A DNA stretch of 64,000 bases from Streptosporangium canum (GTDB taxonomy: Bacteria; Actinomycetota; Actinomycetes; Streptosporangiales; Streptosporangiaceae), in contig NZ_FOQY01000019.1 in assembly GCF_900113865.1 (NCBI RefSeq), positions 62,001 to 126,000 of the forward strand. The letters run 5' to 3'. Positions 46,401 to 54,111 of this stretch are shown here, piece by piece. The translations under genes were made by a program, and so were the position numbers. How positions within the stretch are numbered: the stretch's first letter is position 1; each line of letters starts with the position of its first letter. The notes under the pieces were generated by a model. That model had not been told where the DNA came from. It worked only from the letters and a program-made list of their open reading frames with translations, and made no database searches.

Positions 46401-46453
46401 CACCTGTCCGGTCCAACAGTCCGGTCGCCGATGTGGGCCGCGGGCCCGGCTGA

Positions 46454-46630
46454 ATGACGGACATGCTGCACCGCCTGGGGCTGGACGCCTTCGGCATCGG
46501 CCTGTCGCCGGGGATGCTCGCCTTCCAGATCGGCGACGAGCAGCTCCACCACAACGAGGCCTGGGGCACACCGGTCTGTCTCGACTGGTATCGGCTCAGG
46601 CGCAATTTGTGTGGAAGGTTCACGGAACGT
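46454..46630 (+). pseudogene. Short coding remnant of unknown family
   Basis: From ATG 46454 about 55 residues have natural composition (MLHRLGLDAFGIGLSPGMLA, FQIGDEQLHHNEAWGTPV, CLDWYRLRRNLC). Translation then runs into the CRISPR-like repeats and loses protein character. It is probably a gene cut short by rearrangement. Confidence 0.3.
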
Positions 46631-46831
46631 GGTGGGGAGGACGCCGAGCCGTCCTTGCTCCGGATCGCGAATTCCGGCTCACCCCCCACGTGCGTGGGGA
46701 GGACGCTCTGTACGGGTCGCTAAGCCCGTGATCTTGCGGCTCGCCCCCACGGGCGCCTGTGGAGGTGAGCCGCTTCACGCTGATCTGGGTCAGCTCGGTG
46801 TAGCGTCTTCCCCGCACGTGCGGGGAGTAAT
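46617..46831 (-). CRISPR. Degenerate type I-E CRISPR array (3-4 repeats, no cas genes)
   Basis: Repeat-like units lie at 46617-46642, 46676-46704, 46738-46771 and 46803-46831. Read on the minus strand, the second is 29 nt, begins GTCCTCCCC and ends GGTGAGCC, the form of actinobacterial I-E repeats (GTsyTCCCCgc...GCGGGGrTGawCC). The first three cores lie exactly 61 bp apart (46626, 46687, 46748), with 33-nt spacers at 46643-46675 and 46705-46737; the fourth is 67 bp on. The repeats differ by substitutions and small indels, so the array is decayed. No cas gene lies in the window. Confidence 0.6.
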
Positions 46832-46882
46832 CGCTTTCCGCTTTCGCTTCTACCGTTTGTCGATCCCCGGCTAGGACACCTG

Positions 46883-47641
46883 GTGCAGATCACCTACGAG
46901 ACGGTCGCGGCCCCTGGCCGGCCGCACAACGAAGATCATGTGATCGGCGGCCCCACGTGGGTCGCCATTCTCGACGGCGCCACCGCCGCGCATGGCGTCG
47001 ACTCCGGCTGCATCCACGATGTCCCGTGGCTGGTGGCGCGCCTGGCCGCTGCCCTCGCTCACGGGTTGGTGACTCAGCCTGCGGTGAGTCTGCCGGACAT
47101 TCTCGCCGAGGCGATCAAGATGACAATGGCCGTCCACGCCGACACGTGCGATCTGGCCAATCCTGACTCGCCGTCGTCCACGGTGGCGGTCCTGCGGCAG
47201 CGCGACGAGACGGTGGATTACCTGGTCCTATGCGACTCGCCCATCGCGCTTCAGCGCGCCGACGGCACCCTCACGGTGGTCGACGACGACCGCACCGATC
47301 ACCTGCCGAGCGGCCGCCCCTACAGTCGGGAACTGGTCCGGTCGTTGCGTAACCACTCCGATGGGTTCTGGGTGGCGAGCACGAACCCGCAGGCCGCCTA
47401 CGAAGCGCTCACCGGGTCGGTTCCGCTGGCCACGGTGACTGGCGCGCTGCTGCTCACGGACGGGGTGACTCGCCTGGTCGAAGCCTACGGCCATAGCTGG
47501 GAGCAGCTCGTCGCCACCGCGGCGGCGGACGGCTCCGGCCAGCTTATCGCCCAGGTGCGCGAAGCGGAGGTCGAGTACGGCCCGCCGTACCCGGCGGCGA
47601 AGGCGCACGACGACGCGACCGCGGTCTGGGTGGACTGGTAG
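46883..47641 (+). CDS. PP2C-like protein phosphatase
   Basis: The 252-aa protein starts GTG 46883 and has PP2C metal motifs: GRPHNEDHV near residue 15, VAILDGATAAHG near 30 and the C-terminal HDDATAVWVDW. LVLCDSPIALQRADG and ALLLTDGVTRLVEAYG are the family beta strands. It is somewhat short and the first motif has Asn-Glu-Asp instead of the usual NEDa form, so metal binding should be retained. It stands between the CRISPR relic and the HTH genes and may be a survivor of an integrated element or a late member of the upstream cluster. Confidence 0.75.
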   Translation: MQITYETVAAPGRPHNEDHVIGGPTWVAILDGATAAHGVDSGCIHDVPWLVARLAAALAHGLVTQPAVSLPDILAEAIKMTMAVHADTCDLANPDSPSSTVAVLRQRDETVDYLVLCDSPIALQRADGTLTVVDDDRTDHLPSGRPYSRELVRSLRNHSDGFWVASTNPQAAYEALTGSVPLATVTGALLLTDGVTRLVEAYGHSWEQLVATAAADGSGQLIAQVREAEVEYGPPYPAAKAHDDATAVWVDW

Positions 47642-47752
47642 CCGCCGGGCGCGCCGGGAGCGCGGGTAGCCTCTCACCAGTTGGATTGCTGATCGACAAG
47701 TAGGTAGGGTGGCTGCGGATCCGCCACCCGCTGTGCTCGGGTGGCAGGTCAA

Positions 47753-47794
47753 GGGCCTGCTCCGGTGTTGGTAGCACCGGGCGGGCCCGTTTTT
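47753..47794 (+). terminator. Hairpin with U5 tract behind the PP2C gene
   Basis: GGGCCTGCTCCGGTG (47753-47767) pairs with CACCGGGCGGGCCC (47775-47788) with a single bulge, then GTTTTT. This is a rare canonical intrinsic terminator for such GC-rich DNA. Confidence 0.8.
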
Positions 47795-47871
47795 CATTGG
47801 TGCGTCTGGGTTCGTCCCTCCCTCCTCCAGGATGAATGACTTACCGATGCGCCTTCACTAGGCAGGCGAAT

Positions 47872-47893
47872 CGATCACCCGTTAGGGTGATCG
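47872..47893. promoter_or_regulatory. Palindromic operator directly before the small HTH gene
   Basis: CGATCACCC (47872-47880), GTTA, GGGTGATCG (47885-47893) form a perfect 9-bp inverted repeat ending 1 bp before the ATG at 47895. The position would let a bound repressor block both transcription and leaderless translation; autoregulation by the HTH protein is likely. Confidence 0.6.
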
Positions 47894-47894
47894 C

Positions 47895-48146
47895 ATGTCA
47901 CGTCCTCAACCGCCTTGGATCCCCGTCGGAATCGACGGCATCGCCACCGCCCTTGACGTCTCGGAGAACACCGTGATGACGTGGCGGCGGCGATCCGCCG
48001 AATGGATACGCGTCGAGAAGTTCCCCGACCCCGAAGGCCGGATCTCCAACCGCGCTTGGTGGTGGCTGGCCGACGTCATCGAATGGGCCAAGTCGACTGG
48101 CCGGCTGCCCACCGACTACACCTACACCCCGCCCCCCGAGAGCTAG
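47895..48146 (+). CDS. Small MerR/excisionase-like HTH protein
   Basis: The 83-aa protein reads GIDGIATALDVSENTVMTWRRRS as a helix-turn-helix, followed by a wing with KFPDPEGRISNRAWWWLADVIEWAKSTGR. This type appears in actinobacterial mobile elements and plasmids as Xis- or transcription-control protein. It has no visible RBS, and the palindrome abuts its start, so it may be translated leaderless. It precedes the putative initiator gene by 81 bp. Confidence 0.75.
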   Translation: MSRPQPPWIPVGIDGIATALDVSENTVMTWRRRSAEWIRVEKFPDPEGRISNRAWWWLADVIEWAKSTGRLPTDYTYTPPPES

Positions 48147-48227
48147 CCGCTCGTGTACGGCTGTCCGGTGCTACCAACACCGCCCGGCCGGAGTGACTCC
48201 CCTGAGCGCAGCAGGAGGAACGGCCCC

Positions 48228-49412
48228 TTGGGCATCCAGTACATCCTTGACGTCTTCGACCATGCGCCTGCCATGACTGCGGCCGAGGGCCTCGTCCTCA
48301 TGGCCATCGCGGAGGAGACCCGGTTCCCCGGCGATGTTCGGAAGATCGACTCCGCCACCATGACCAGGCGCACGCGCGGCATGTCGTCGAGCGGCGTCCG
48401 CAAGGCCTTGGAGCGTCTCGCGGACCGCGGCATTGAGGCGAGGGTGCCTCTCGGCATCGGCCGGGACGGGCGGCCGTACTACTCGGTGCCGAGCCAGGTG
48501 CCGCTCTACCGGTTGCCGCAGTTCCCTCCACCACCCGGATGCGCGTGCCACCGATGCGAGCAGGCGAAGGCGGGACCACAGTCCCACTTCAAGAAGGGAG
48601 CAGCGTCCCCCCTTAAGGAAGAACCGCAGGTGGCAGAAGGCGAGACTCCAGTCCCGCCTTCCGGTGAAGGCGGGACCACAGTCCCCGAAGGCGGGATCAC
48701 AGGGCGGCCAGGCGGGACTGCAGGGACGCCAGGCGGGACCACAGTCCCGCCCTCTCCGTTCCGTACCGTAAAATCTCCCTCTCTCAGCGCGGCCGAGCAG
48801 AAGATTGCCGACACCGTCGGAGCGACGGCCGACGAGACGAGAGAGATCATTGCGATCATCAAAAGTGAGAACCCCGGTATCCGCAGCCTGGCCGCCTACG
48901 TCGCGCGGCTGGCAGACAACGGAGACCTGGCGCTGCTGATGAATCGTGTCCGCTCCGGAGCCCGCGCCGCTGGACCGTCGTCGACGCCGATCCCGCCCGG
49001 CTACGCCAGGCAGGTCGCCCGGCCGCCCTGCCCGCATGGCGTTCCCGGCGGCCACCTGCCACGGCCCGGCACCGACACCCCGGCCTGCCCGCAGTGCCGC
49101 CATGCCACCGCCTCGGCGCCTCCAACTACCCCGCAGATGCACCAGCGCACCTTGGATGCCGCCAGGGACTTGGCCACGCTGCGGGAGACACTCGCGAGCC
49201 TGTCGTCCCGGCCGGGGCTGCGACGGCCCGCCCTGACCATCCGCCCTCCCGGCGAGGCAGGGCCCTCACCGCAGGTCCAGGCCGCTCACCACTACCTGAC
49301 CGGACGCGACGACTTCGACGTGTGGATGAACGCGGCCCGCCAGCGGCTTGGGGCGGACGCCACCACCGGGCAGGTGATGGTCCTGGCCGCGGAACTGGCG
49401 AAGGGCGAATGA
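48228..49412 (+). CDS. Helix-turn-helix protein, replication-initiator-like, with internal 7-aa repeats
   Basis: TTG 48228 behind AGGAGGAA (48213-48220) gives 394 aa. Residues about 1-95 form a winged-helix segment (AMTAAEGLVLMAIAEETRF, SGVRKALERLADRGIEARVPLG, GRPYYSVPSQ) like the N-terminal domain of phage/plasmid initiators. A cysteine cluster CACHRCEQ (about 105) follows. Residues about 115-175 are Gly/Pro/Thr repeats encoded by 21-bp DNA repeats. The C-terminal part has CPHGVPGGHLP...CPQCRHA, a second zinc-like site, and a helical end. The gene resembles initiators whose origin lies inside the gene. Function is inferred. Confidence 0.6.
   Translation: MGIQYILDVFDHAPAMTAAEGLVLMAIAEETRFPGDVRKIDSATMTRRTRGMSSSGVRKALERLADRGIEARVPLGIGRDGRPYYSVPSQVPLYRLPQFPPPPGCACHRCEQAKAGPQSHFKKGAASPLKEEPQVAEGETPVPPSGEGGTTVPEGGITGRPGGTAGTPGGTTVPPSPFRTVKSPSLSAAEQKIADTVGATADETREIIAIIKSENPGIRSLAAYVARLADNGDLALLMNRVRSGARAAGPSSTPIPPGYARQVARPPCPHGVPGGHLPRPGTDTPACPQCRHATASAPPTTPQMHQRTLDAARDLATLRETLASLSSRPGLRRPALTIRPPGEAGPSPQVQAAHHYLTGRDDFDVWMNAARQRLGADATTGQVMVLAAELAKGE
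48569..48748. repeat. Iteron-like repeats of GGCGGGACCACAGTCCC inside the HTH gene
   Basis: Exact 17-bp copies lie at 48569-48585, 48669-48685 and 48732-48748; variants at 48639-48655, 48690-48706 and 48711-48727. The last four copies are spaced exactly 21 bp, i.e. two helical turns and seven codons. Each exact unit contains the near-palindrome GGGAC-CAC-AGTCCC. The pattern fits protein-binding iterons, possibly an origin. Confidence 0.6.
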
Positions 49413-49509
49413 GCCGGGCGCTCGTCCCCGCGAGCGAGCTCATACCGGCCGTCGTCGTCTCCCGTCAGAGAATCATGGAACCGGCCAGCACGCCATCTGA
49501 GGGATGACG

Positions 49510-49544
49510 AAGGGCTCATCTCCCGGTCGGGAGACGAGGCCCTT
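49510..49544. terminator. Bidirectional hairpin after the initiator-like gene
   Basis: AAGGGCTCATCTCCC (49510-49524) pairs with 49529-49544 with one bulge and one mismatch around GGTC. It lies between the plus-strand HTH gene and the minus-strand lipoprotein fragment and can serve both. Confidence 0.65.
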
Positions 49545-49567
49545 ACGCGTCTGGGCTACGTGCGCAC

Positions 49568-49803
49568 CTAGATGCCACAGCTCTCGCTCATGAACCCCCC
49601 ACCCCGTTGGAGCGTGACCCGCACGCCGTGGAGCGCGTTCCTCACGAAGTCGTTGGCGATCGTGGCGCCTGCGCCGGTCGAGCGCTCCCAGTAGCAGTCG
49701 ACGGTCCGGCCCGTGTGGTAAGTGCCGGGCTTGATGTCCTTGGTGGACCCGTAAGTGCCGTCGGTGAACCCGACGATCTTCCGGCCCCACGGCGGTGGCC
49801 CTT
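49568..49803 (-). pseudogene. 3' fragment of a secreted actinobacterial protein (DIKPGTY...CYWER type)
   Basis: Minus-strand translation gives [38 protein letters not shown], then GGGFMSESCGI and TAG (49568-49570). This matches the repeated C-terminal domain of many small exported actinobacterial proteins (DGTYxVGxDIxPGTYRT...CYWERLSG). The frame meets a stop at about 49806 and no start or signal peptide exists, so only the last about 78 codons remain. Confidence 0.7.
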
Positions 49804-49841
49804 ACTGTAGGTGCCAGCCAAGAAGGTCCGAAAGGAGAATC

Positions 49842-50141
49842 ATGTCGGTGCTCGTGGCGTTCAGCGTGACGCCGATCGGCGCGGGGGAAGACGTCGGCGA
49901 GCTGGTCGCCGAGGCCGTGCGGGTGGTGCGCACCTCGGGTCTGCCGAACCGTACGGATGCGATGTTCACCACGGTTGAGGGGGACGATTGGGATCAGGTG
50001 ATGGGCGTCGTCAAGGATGCGGTGGCGGCGGTCGAAGCCCGGTGCGGGAGGGTCGGCCTGGTGCTGAAGGCGGACATCCGCGAAGGGCAGGGCGGTCGCA
50101 TGGACGCCAAGGTGGCCACCATCGAGCGCCATCTGGCGTAG
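49842..50141 (+). CDS. MTH1187/YkoF-type thiamine-binding-like protein
   Basis: The 99-aa protein starts ATG 49842 behind AAAGGAGAA. The ferredoxin-like fold of PF01910 is recognisable: [36 protein letters not shown] in parts, [26 protein letters not shown] and [13 protein letters not shown]. Members bind thiamine or related pyrimidines and often assemble as tetramers. No thiamine gene or riboswitch is adjacent. Confidence 0.88.
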   Translation: MSVLVAFSVTPIGAGEDVGELVAEAVRVVRTSGLPNRTDAMFTTVEGDDWDQVMGVVKDAVAAVEARCGRVGLVLKADIREGQGGRMDAKVATIERHLA

Positions 50142-50277
50142 GAGCGTCGCCCGCGTCGCCCTCCGGCGCGTACTGCGGCGGCCGGGAACGCCGGAGGGCC
50201 CGTGATCCATGGGTGGGAACTCCGGCGGCTGGTGATCAGTTTGCAGGAACGGGCCGACTTTCAAGGAGTGTTGCTGG

Positions 50278-51393
50278 ATGGCGGGAAAAGAATCGCTGGG
50301 ACGTCTCGTCGCGGGCGGGCTGGCGCTGGCCGCGGTGGGATGGGCAGTGCGGGACATCCCGGCGGAACTGGGCGGCCGGGCCACAGGAGAGCGGCTGGCC
50401 CGGATGCTGCGCTCCCCGCGCTTCCACGACGGCGTCTTCCACAACTCCGTGCCCGGCTCCCACGCGCCGCCGGTGAGCAGCCTCCCGGAGACGCTCCGGG
50501 AGCTGATCTTCAATCGTGACGGGCGGAAGCCGGGCGGGCCGATCCCGCTGGTGACCTCCCCCGCCACCCCGCCGTCCGCGGGCGGGCTGAGCGTCGTCTG
50601 GTACGGCCACGCCACCACGCTGGTGGAGATCGAGGGACGCCGCGTCCTGTTCGACCCCGTGTGGAGCGAGCGCGCCTCGCCCTCGCGGCTCGTCGGCCCG
50701 CGGCGGCTGCACCCGCTGCCGGCCCCGCTGGCGGACCTCCCGGTCCTCGACGCGATCGTGATCTCCCACGACCACTACGACCACCTCGACAGGGCCACGG
50801 TCCGCGCGCTGACCGCCCTCCAGAGCGCCCCCTTCCTGGTCCCGCTGGGCATCGGCGCCCATCTGGAGCGCTGGGGCGTGCCCGCCTCGCGGATCGTCGA
50901 GCTCGACTGGGAGGAGGAGGCGACCGTCGCCGGCCTGCGGTTCGTCGCCACCGCCGCCCGGCACTTCTCCGGGCGCGCCCTCACCCGCAACACCACCCTC
51001 TGGGGCTCATGGGTCGTCGCGGGACGGGCCAGACGGGTCTTCTACGCGGGAGACTCCGGCTACTTCGACGGCTACACCGGCATCGGCGCCGCGCACGGCC
51101 CGTTCGACCTCACGCTGATGCCGATCGGCGCCTACAGCCCCGCCTGGCCCGACATCCACATGGATCCCGAGGAGGCGGTCGACGCACACCTCGACCTAGG
51201 CGGCAGGCTGCTCCTGCCGGTGCACTGGGCGACCTTCACCCTGGCCGTCCATCCGTGGGCCGAGCCCGTCGACCGGCTCCGGCACGAGGCCAAGGCCCGC
51301 GGCGTGCGGCTCGCGGTGCCCCGGCCGGGTGATCGCGTCGACGCCGACGACGTCCCCCTGGTGGACGCCTGGTGGGAGCTGCTCGGCGCCTGA
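50278..51393 (+). CDS. MBL-fold metallo-hydrolase, NAPE-PLD/UlaG-like
   Basis: The 371-aa protein has the metal motif HDHYDH at 164-169 within AIVISHDHYDHLD, upstream VVWYGHATTLVEIEG with RRVLFDPVWSERASP, and downstream RHFSGRALTRNTTLWGSW, VFYAGDSGYF (metal-bridging Asp) and LLPVHWATFTLA (His). This is the outer-membrane-romA/NAPE-phospholipase D-like group. The N-terminus has a hydrophobic stretch (LVAGGLALAAVGWAV) that may anchor it in the membrane. ATG 50278 follows AAGGAGTG. Substrate is unknown, possibly a phospholipid. Confidence 0.87.
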   Translation: MAGKESLGRLVAGGLALAAVGWAVRDIPAELGGRATGERLARMLRSPRFHDGVFHNSVPGSHAPPVSSLPETLRELIFNRDGRKPGGPIPLVTSPATPPSAGGLSVVWYGHATTLVEIEGRRVLFDPVWSERASPSRLVGPRRLHPLPAPLADLPVLDAIVISHDHYDHLDRATVRALTALQSAPFLVPLGIGAHLERWGVPASRIVELDWEEEATVAGLRFVATAARHFSGRALTRNTTLWGSWVVAGRARRVFYAGDSGYFDGYTGIGAAHGPFDLTLMPIGAYSPAWPDIHMDPEEAVDAHLDLGGRLLLPVHWATFTLAVHPWAEPVDRLRHEAKARGVRLAVPRPGDRVDADDVPLVDAWWELLGA

Positions 51394-51461
51394 CGCGCGG
51401 ACGGGGCGTCAGACGGCCTGTCCGGCGGGGACCCCGGACGGCCGCGCGGGCAGGGTGACGG

Positions 51462-52112
51462 TCACAGCGCGGCCTTTCTCGTGACCGCCAGGTAGTCCTC
51501 GACGCGCCGCCGGTCCGGCTCGCCGGGAAGCGCGCCGGTGCCCGGGAAGGCCGCCGTCAGCTCCGCGCGCCACCGCTGGACCTCGGCCCAGGAGACCTCG
51601 CCCCGCCGTACGGCGAGCAGCCGGTCGCGGTGGTCGTCCATGCGGACCAGCGGTTCGCCGTGGCGGGCCAGGTGCAGGCCGCTGATCAGCAGCCGGATCA
51701 TGTGCATCGCCTGCTTCCACCGGGGGCGCTCGGGGTCCAGGCGGCGGAACTGGGCGTCGGCGTATCCGGTGAAGCTGCGGTGGGCGCGCCTGGACAGGAA
51801 GGCGCGCCGGATCGCGAGCAGGTCCTCGCCCGCGGGGGCGACCTGCTCGACGATCGGCGACCACAGGCACTCCAGGACCGTCGGGTTGGCCTCCAGGGCG
51901 AGGCCGCAGAAGCGTTCGACCTCCCAGGAGAACTGCTCGGGCAGCGGTCCCTCGACGTGCGTGGGCGGCTTGGTCAGCCGCCAGAACAGCGGGGTCGGCG
52001 CCACGAAGACCCCGCGCCGGTCCACGTCGGAGTCCTCGGTCTCCAGCCCGTAGGCGCGGGAGCCGACCACGACCGACAGCACCAGGTGATCGGGGACGTA
52101 CCGTACTTCCAT
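51462..52112 (-). CDS. RlaP-type predicted nucleotidyltransferase
   Basis: The 216-aa protein begins HLVLSVVVGSRAYGLETEDSDVDRRGVFVAP, the GSRAYG...SDxD active site of the RNA-ligase-associated nucleotidyltransferase family (PF10127, COG3541). VECLWSP-like and SFTGYADAQFRRL with KQAMHMIRLLISG segments also match. The two Asp residues in SDVD should bind metal. In other bacteria it lies with RNA ligases; none is seen here. It is divergent from the cslA operon. Confidence 0.85.
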   Translation of the reverse strand: MEVRYVPDHLVLSVVVGSRAYGLETEDSDVDRRGVFVAPTPLFWRLTKPPTHVEGPLPEQFSWEVERFCGLALEANPTVLECLWSPIVEQVAPAGEDLLAIRRAFLSRRAHRSFTGYADAQFRRLDPERPRWKQAMHMIRLLISGLHLARHGEPLVRMDDHRDRLLAVRRGEVSWAEVQRWRAELTAAFPGTGALPGEPDRRRVEDYLAVTRKAAL

Positions 52113-52217
52113 CCGCCAAGCCTGCCAGTCCGGCGCCGGTCCTCGACACGGGTTTTCCGCCGCGAGGGCCCCTCAGCCGGGCCGCGGCGGCTCGCGTGAT
52201 CTTTCATGGCCCTAGGA

Positions 52218-52227
52218 GGTTTAAACC
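52218..52227. promoter_or_regulatory. GGTTTAAACC palindrome in the cslA upstream region
   Basis: An AT-centred 10-bp palindrome and a second AT-rich stretch (AATATGATG, 52272-52280) stand out in the 286-bp gap before cslA. They mark the likely promoter/regulator area of the cslA-glxA operon; no specific regulator can be named. Confidence 0.35.
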
Positions 52228-52398
52228 GTCTCACGACCGCCGAATCGGGTGAGATTCGCCTTACCGCCCCAATATGATGTTGGCGGTTTACCGATCCGCG
52301 GGCCGGACGTGACCGCGTCTTTACGTGGGCGGCCGGTGCGATCCATCTGGGGGGACAGTGCTGGTCTTCGTCGTGCGTGTTGTGAGGTCGCCGAACCG

Positions 52399-54111
52399 AT
52401 GAGTTCCCCGGCCGACAGAGCGAAGATCATCCTCTACGACTACGAGCGGTTCAGCCAGCTCGCCGGCCCCGTGACCGAACCGGAGCCCGGACGGCCGTAC
52501 CGCGTCCAGTACCGCTCCATGCTCGCCAGCGAGCCGCACCGGGTGCGGGCGGTGCTGCTGATGGTCGCCGCGCTCGTGGTGGAGTTCACCATGATGGCCT
52601 GGCTGCTGCTGCCCAGCCACTGGACGGTGCGCGTCGACCCCTACGGCATGCTCCCGTGGTACATCCCGGTCGCCGACAAGGTCATGCTCGTGGCGATCGC
52701 CCTGATCGAGATATTCCGCCTGGTCAGTGTGGTCTCCAACGTGCACGCCATGCTGGCGGCCAGGGACCCGCTCCCGGTCCCGCCCGAGCCGGGCAGCAGG
52801 GTGGCCTTCATCACCACCTGCGTGCCCGGCAAGGAGCCGCTGGAGATGGTCCGGGAGACCCTGTCCGCCGCCCTGCAGATCCGCCATGACGGGGTGCTCG
52901 ACGTGTGGCTGCTGGACGAGGGCGACGACCCCGAGATCCGCGAGCTCTGCGACTGGCTGGGCGCCCGCCACTTCAGCCGCAAGGGCGTGCCCGAGTGGAA
53001 CCAGGCCAAGGGCTCCTTCCGGGCGAAGACCAAGCACGGCAACTACAACAGCTGGCTGGACGCCCACGGCGACGACTACGACTTCTTCGTCTCGGTCGAC
53101 ACCGACCACGTGCCGCTGCCGGAGTTCTGCGAGCGCATGCTCGGATACTTCCGCGACCCGCGCGTGGCCTTCGTGGTCGGCCCCCAGGTCTACGGCAACT
53201 ACACCGCCGGGGTCACCAAGGCCGCCGAGAGCCAGCAGTTCCTCTTCCACTCCCTGATCCAGCGTGCCGGCAACCTGTACGGGGCGCCGATGTTCGTCGG
53301 CACCAACAACGCGGTGCGGATCCGGGCGCTCAAGCAGATCGGCGGCCTGTACGACTCGATCACCGAGGACATGGCCACCGGCATCGAGTTCCACCGCTCC
53401 CGCGACCCGGAGACCGGGGAGCGCTGGATGTCGGTCTACACCCCGGACGTGCTCGCCGTGGGCGAGGGGCCGTCGTCGTGGACCGACTTCTTCACCCAGC
53501 AGCTCCGCTGGAGCAGGGGCACCTACGAGACGCTGCTCACCCAGTTCTGGCGGGCGGCGTTCCGGCTGTCGCCCGGACGGCTGTTCAACTACAGCCTGAT
53601 GGTGACGTTCTATCCGATGTCCGCGCTCAACTGGCTGCTGGCCGGGCTGAGCGCCACCCTCTTCATGGCGGTGGGCGGCTCGGGCGTGACCGTGCCCATG
53701 GACGTGTGGCTGATGCTGTACGGCGACGCCGCGCTGCTGCAGGTCATGCTCTACACCTGGAACCGCCGGCACAACGTCAGCCCGCACGAGCCGGAGGGCT
53801 CCTCCGGGGTCGCGGGGATGGTCATGTCGGCGCTGTCGGCGCCCATCTACGTGGCCTCGCTGATCGGGGCCGCGCTGCGGCGGCCGAGCAAGTTCGTCGT
53901 CACCCCCAAGGGCGACTCCGCCAGTCCCGATCAGATCGCGACTTTCCGCATCCATCTGTGGTGGGCCGTGATCTTCGGTGGTGGGCTGCTGCTCACCGTC
54001 TTCTGGACCGGGCACGTGCACCTGGTCATGACCCTGTGGGTGTTTCTCGCCCTCGTGATCTGCCTGGGGCCCCTGGCGACCTGGGCGTGGACCAGCCGAG
54101 GTAACCGTTGA
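52399..54111 (+). CDS. cslA: Cellulose synthase-like GT2 glycosyltransferase CslA
   Basis: The 570-aa membrane protein (ATG 52399) has two N-terminal helices, a GT2 catalytic domain (about 120-390) and four to five C-terminal helices. Processive-synthase residues are present: LLDEGDDPEI, D234-x-D236 in VDTDHVP, the base D324 in ITEDMATG and QxxRW at 367-371. The following copper oxidase and GH6 genes reproduce the Streptomyces cslA-glxA-cslZ operon, which makes a cellulose-like glucan at hyphal tips needed for morphogenesis and attachment. Start choice avoids the Arg-rich upstream extension to 52249. Confidence 0.93.
   Translation: MSSPADRAKIILYDYERFSQLAGPVTEPEPGRPYRVQYRSMLASEPHRVRAVLLMVAALVVEFTMMAWLLLPSHWTVRVDPYGMLPWYIPVADKVMLVAIALIEIFRLVSVVSNVHAMLAARDPLPVPPEPGSRVAFITTCVPGKEPLEMVRETLSAALQIRHDGVLDVWLLDEGDDPEIRELCDWLGARHFSRKGVPEWNQAKGSFRAKTKHGNYNSWLDAHGDDYDFFVSVDTDHVPLPEFCERMLGYFRDPRVAFVVGPQVYGNYTAGVTKAAESQQFLFHSLIQRAGNLYGAPMFVGTNNAVRIRALKQIGGLYDSITEDMATGIEFHRSRDPETGERWMSVYTPDVLAVGEGPSSWTDFFTQQLRWSRGTYETLLTQFWRAAFRLSPGRLFNYSLMVTFYPMSALNWLLAGLSATLFMAVGGSGVTVPMDVWLMLYGDAALLQVMLYTWNRRHNVSPHEPEGSSGVAGMVMSALSAPIYVASLIGAALRRPSKFVVTPKGDSASPDQIATFRIHLWWAVIFGGGLLLTVFWTGHVHLVMTLWVFLALVICLGPLATWAWTSRGNR

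Larger units (their letters stand above)
47763..48182. repeat. 18-bp perfect inverted repeats flanking the small HTH gene
   Basis: The sequence at 47763-47780 is the exact reverse complement of 48165-48182 (CCGGTGCTACCAACACCG). Each arm also forms its own small hairpin with complementary loops. They enclose 384 bp containing only the HTH gene and its operator. The left copy is part of the terminator stem. Confidence 0.7.

Noticed and set aside
46883-47641. Assigning the PP2C gene to the biosynthetic operon.
   Set aside because: A strong terminator, a pseudogene and the CRISPR relic lie in the 844-bp gap, so co-transcription is unlikely.
47700-47800. tRNA gene in the hairpin-rich region behind the PP2C gene.
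   Set aside because: No T-arm GGTTCRA motif, anticodon arm or CCA end; the structure is a simple terminator with a T run.
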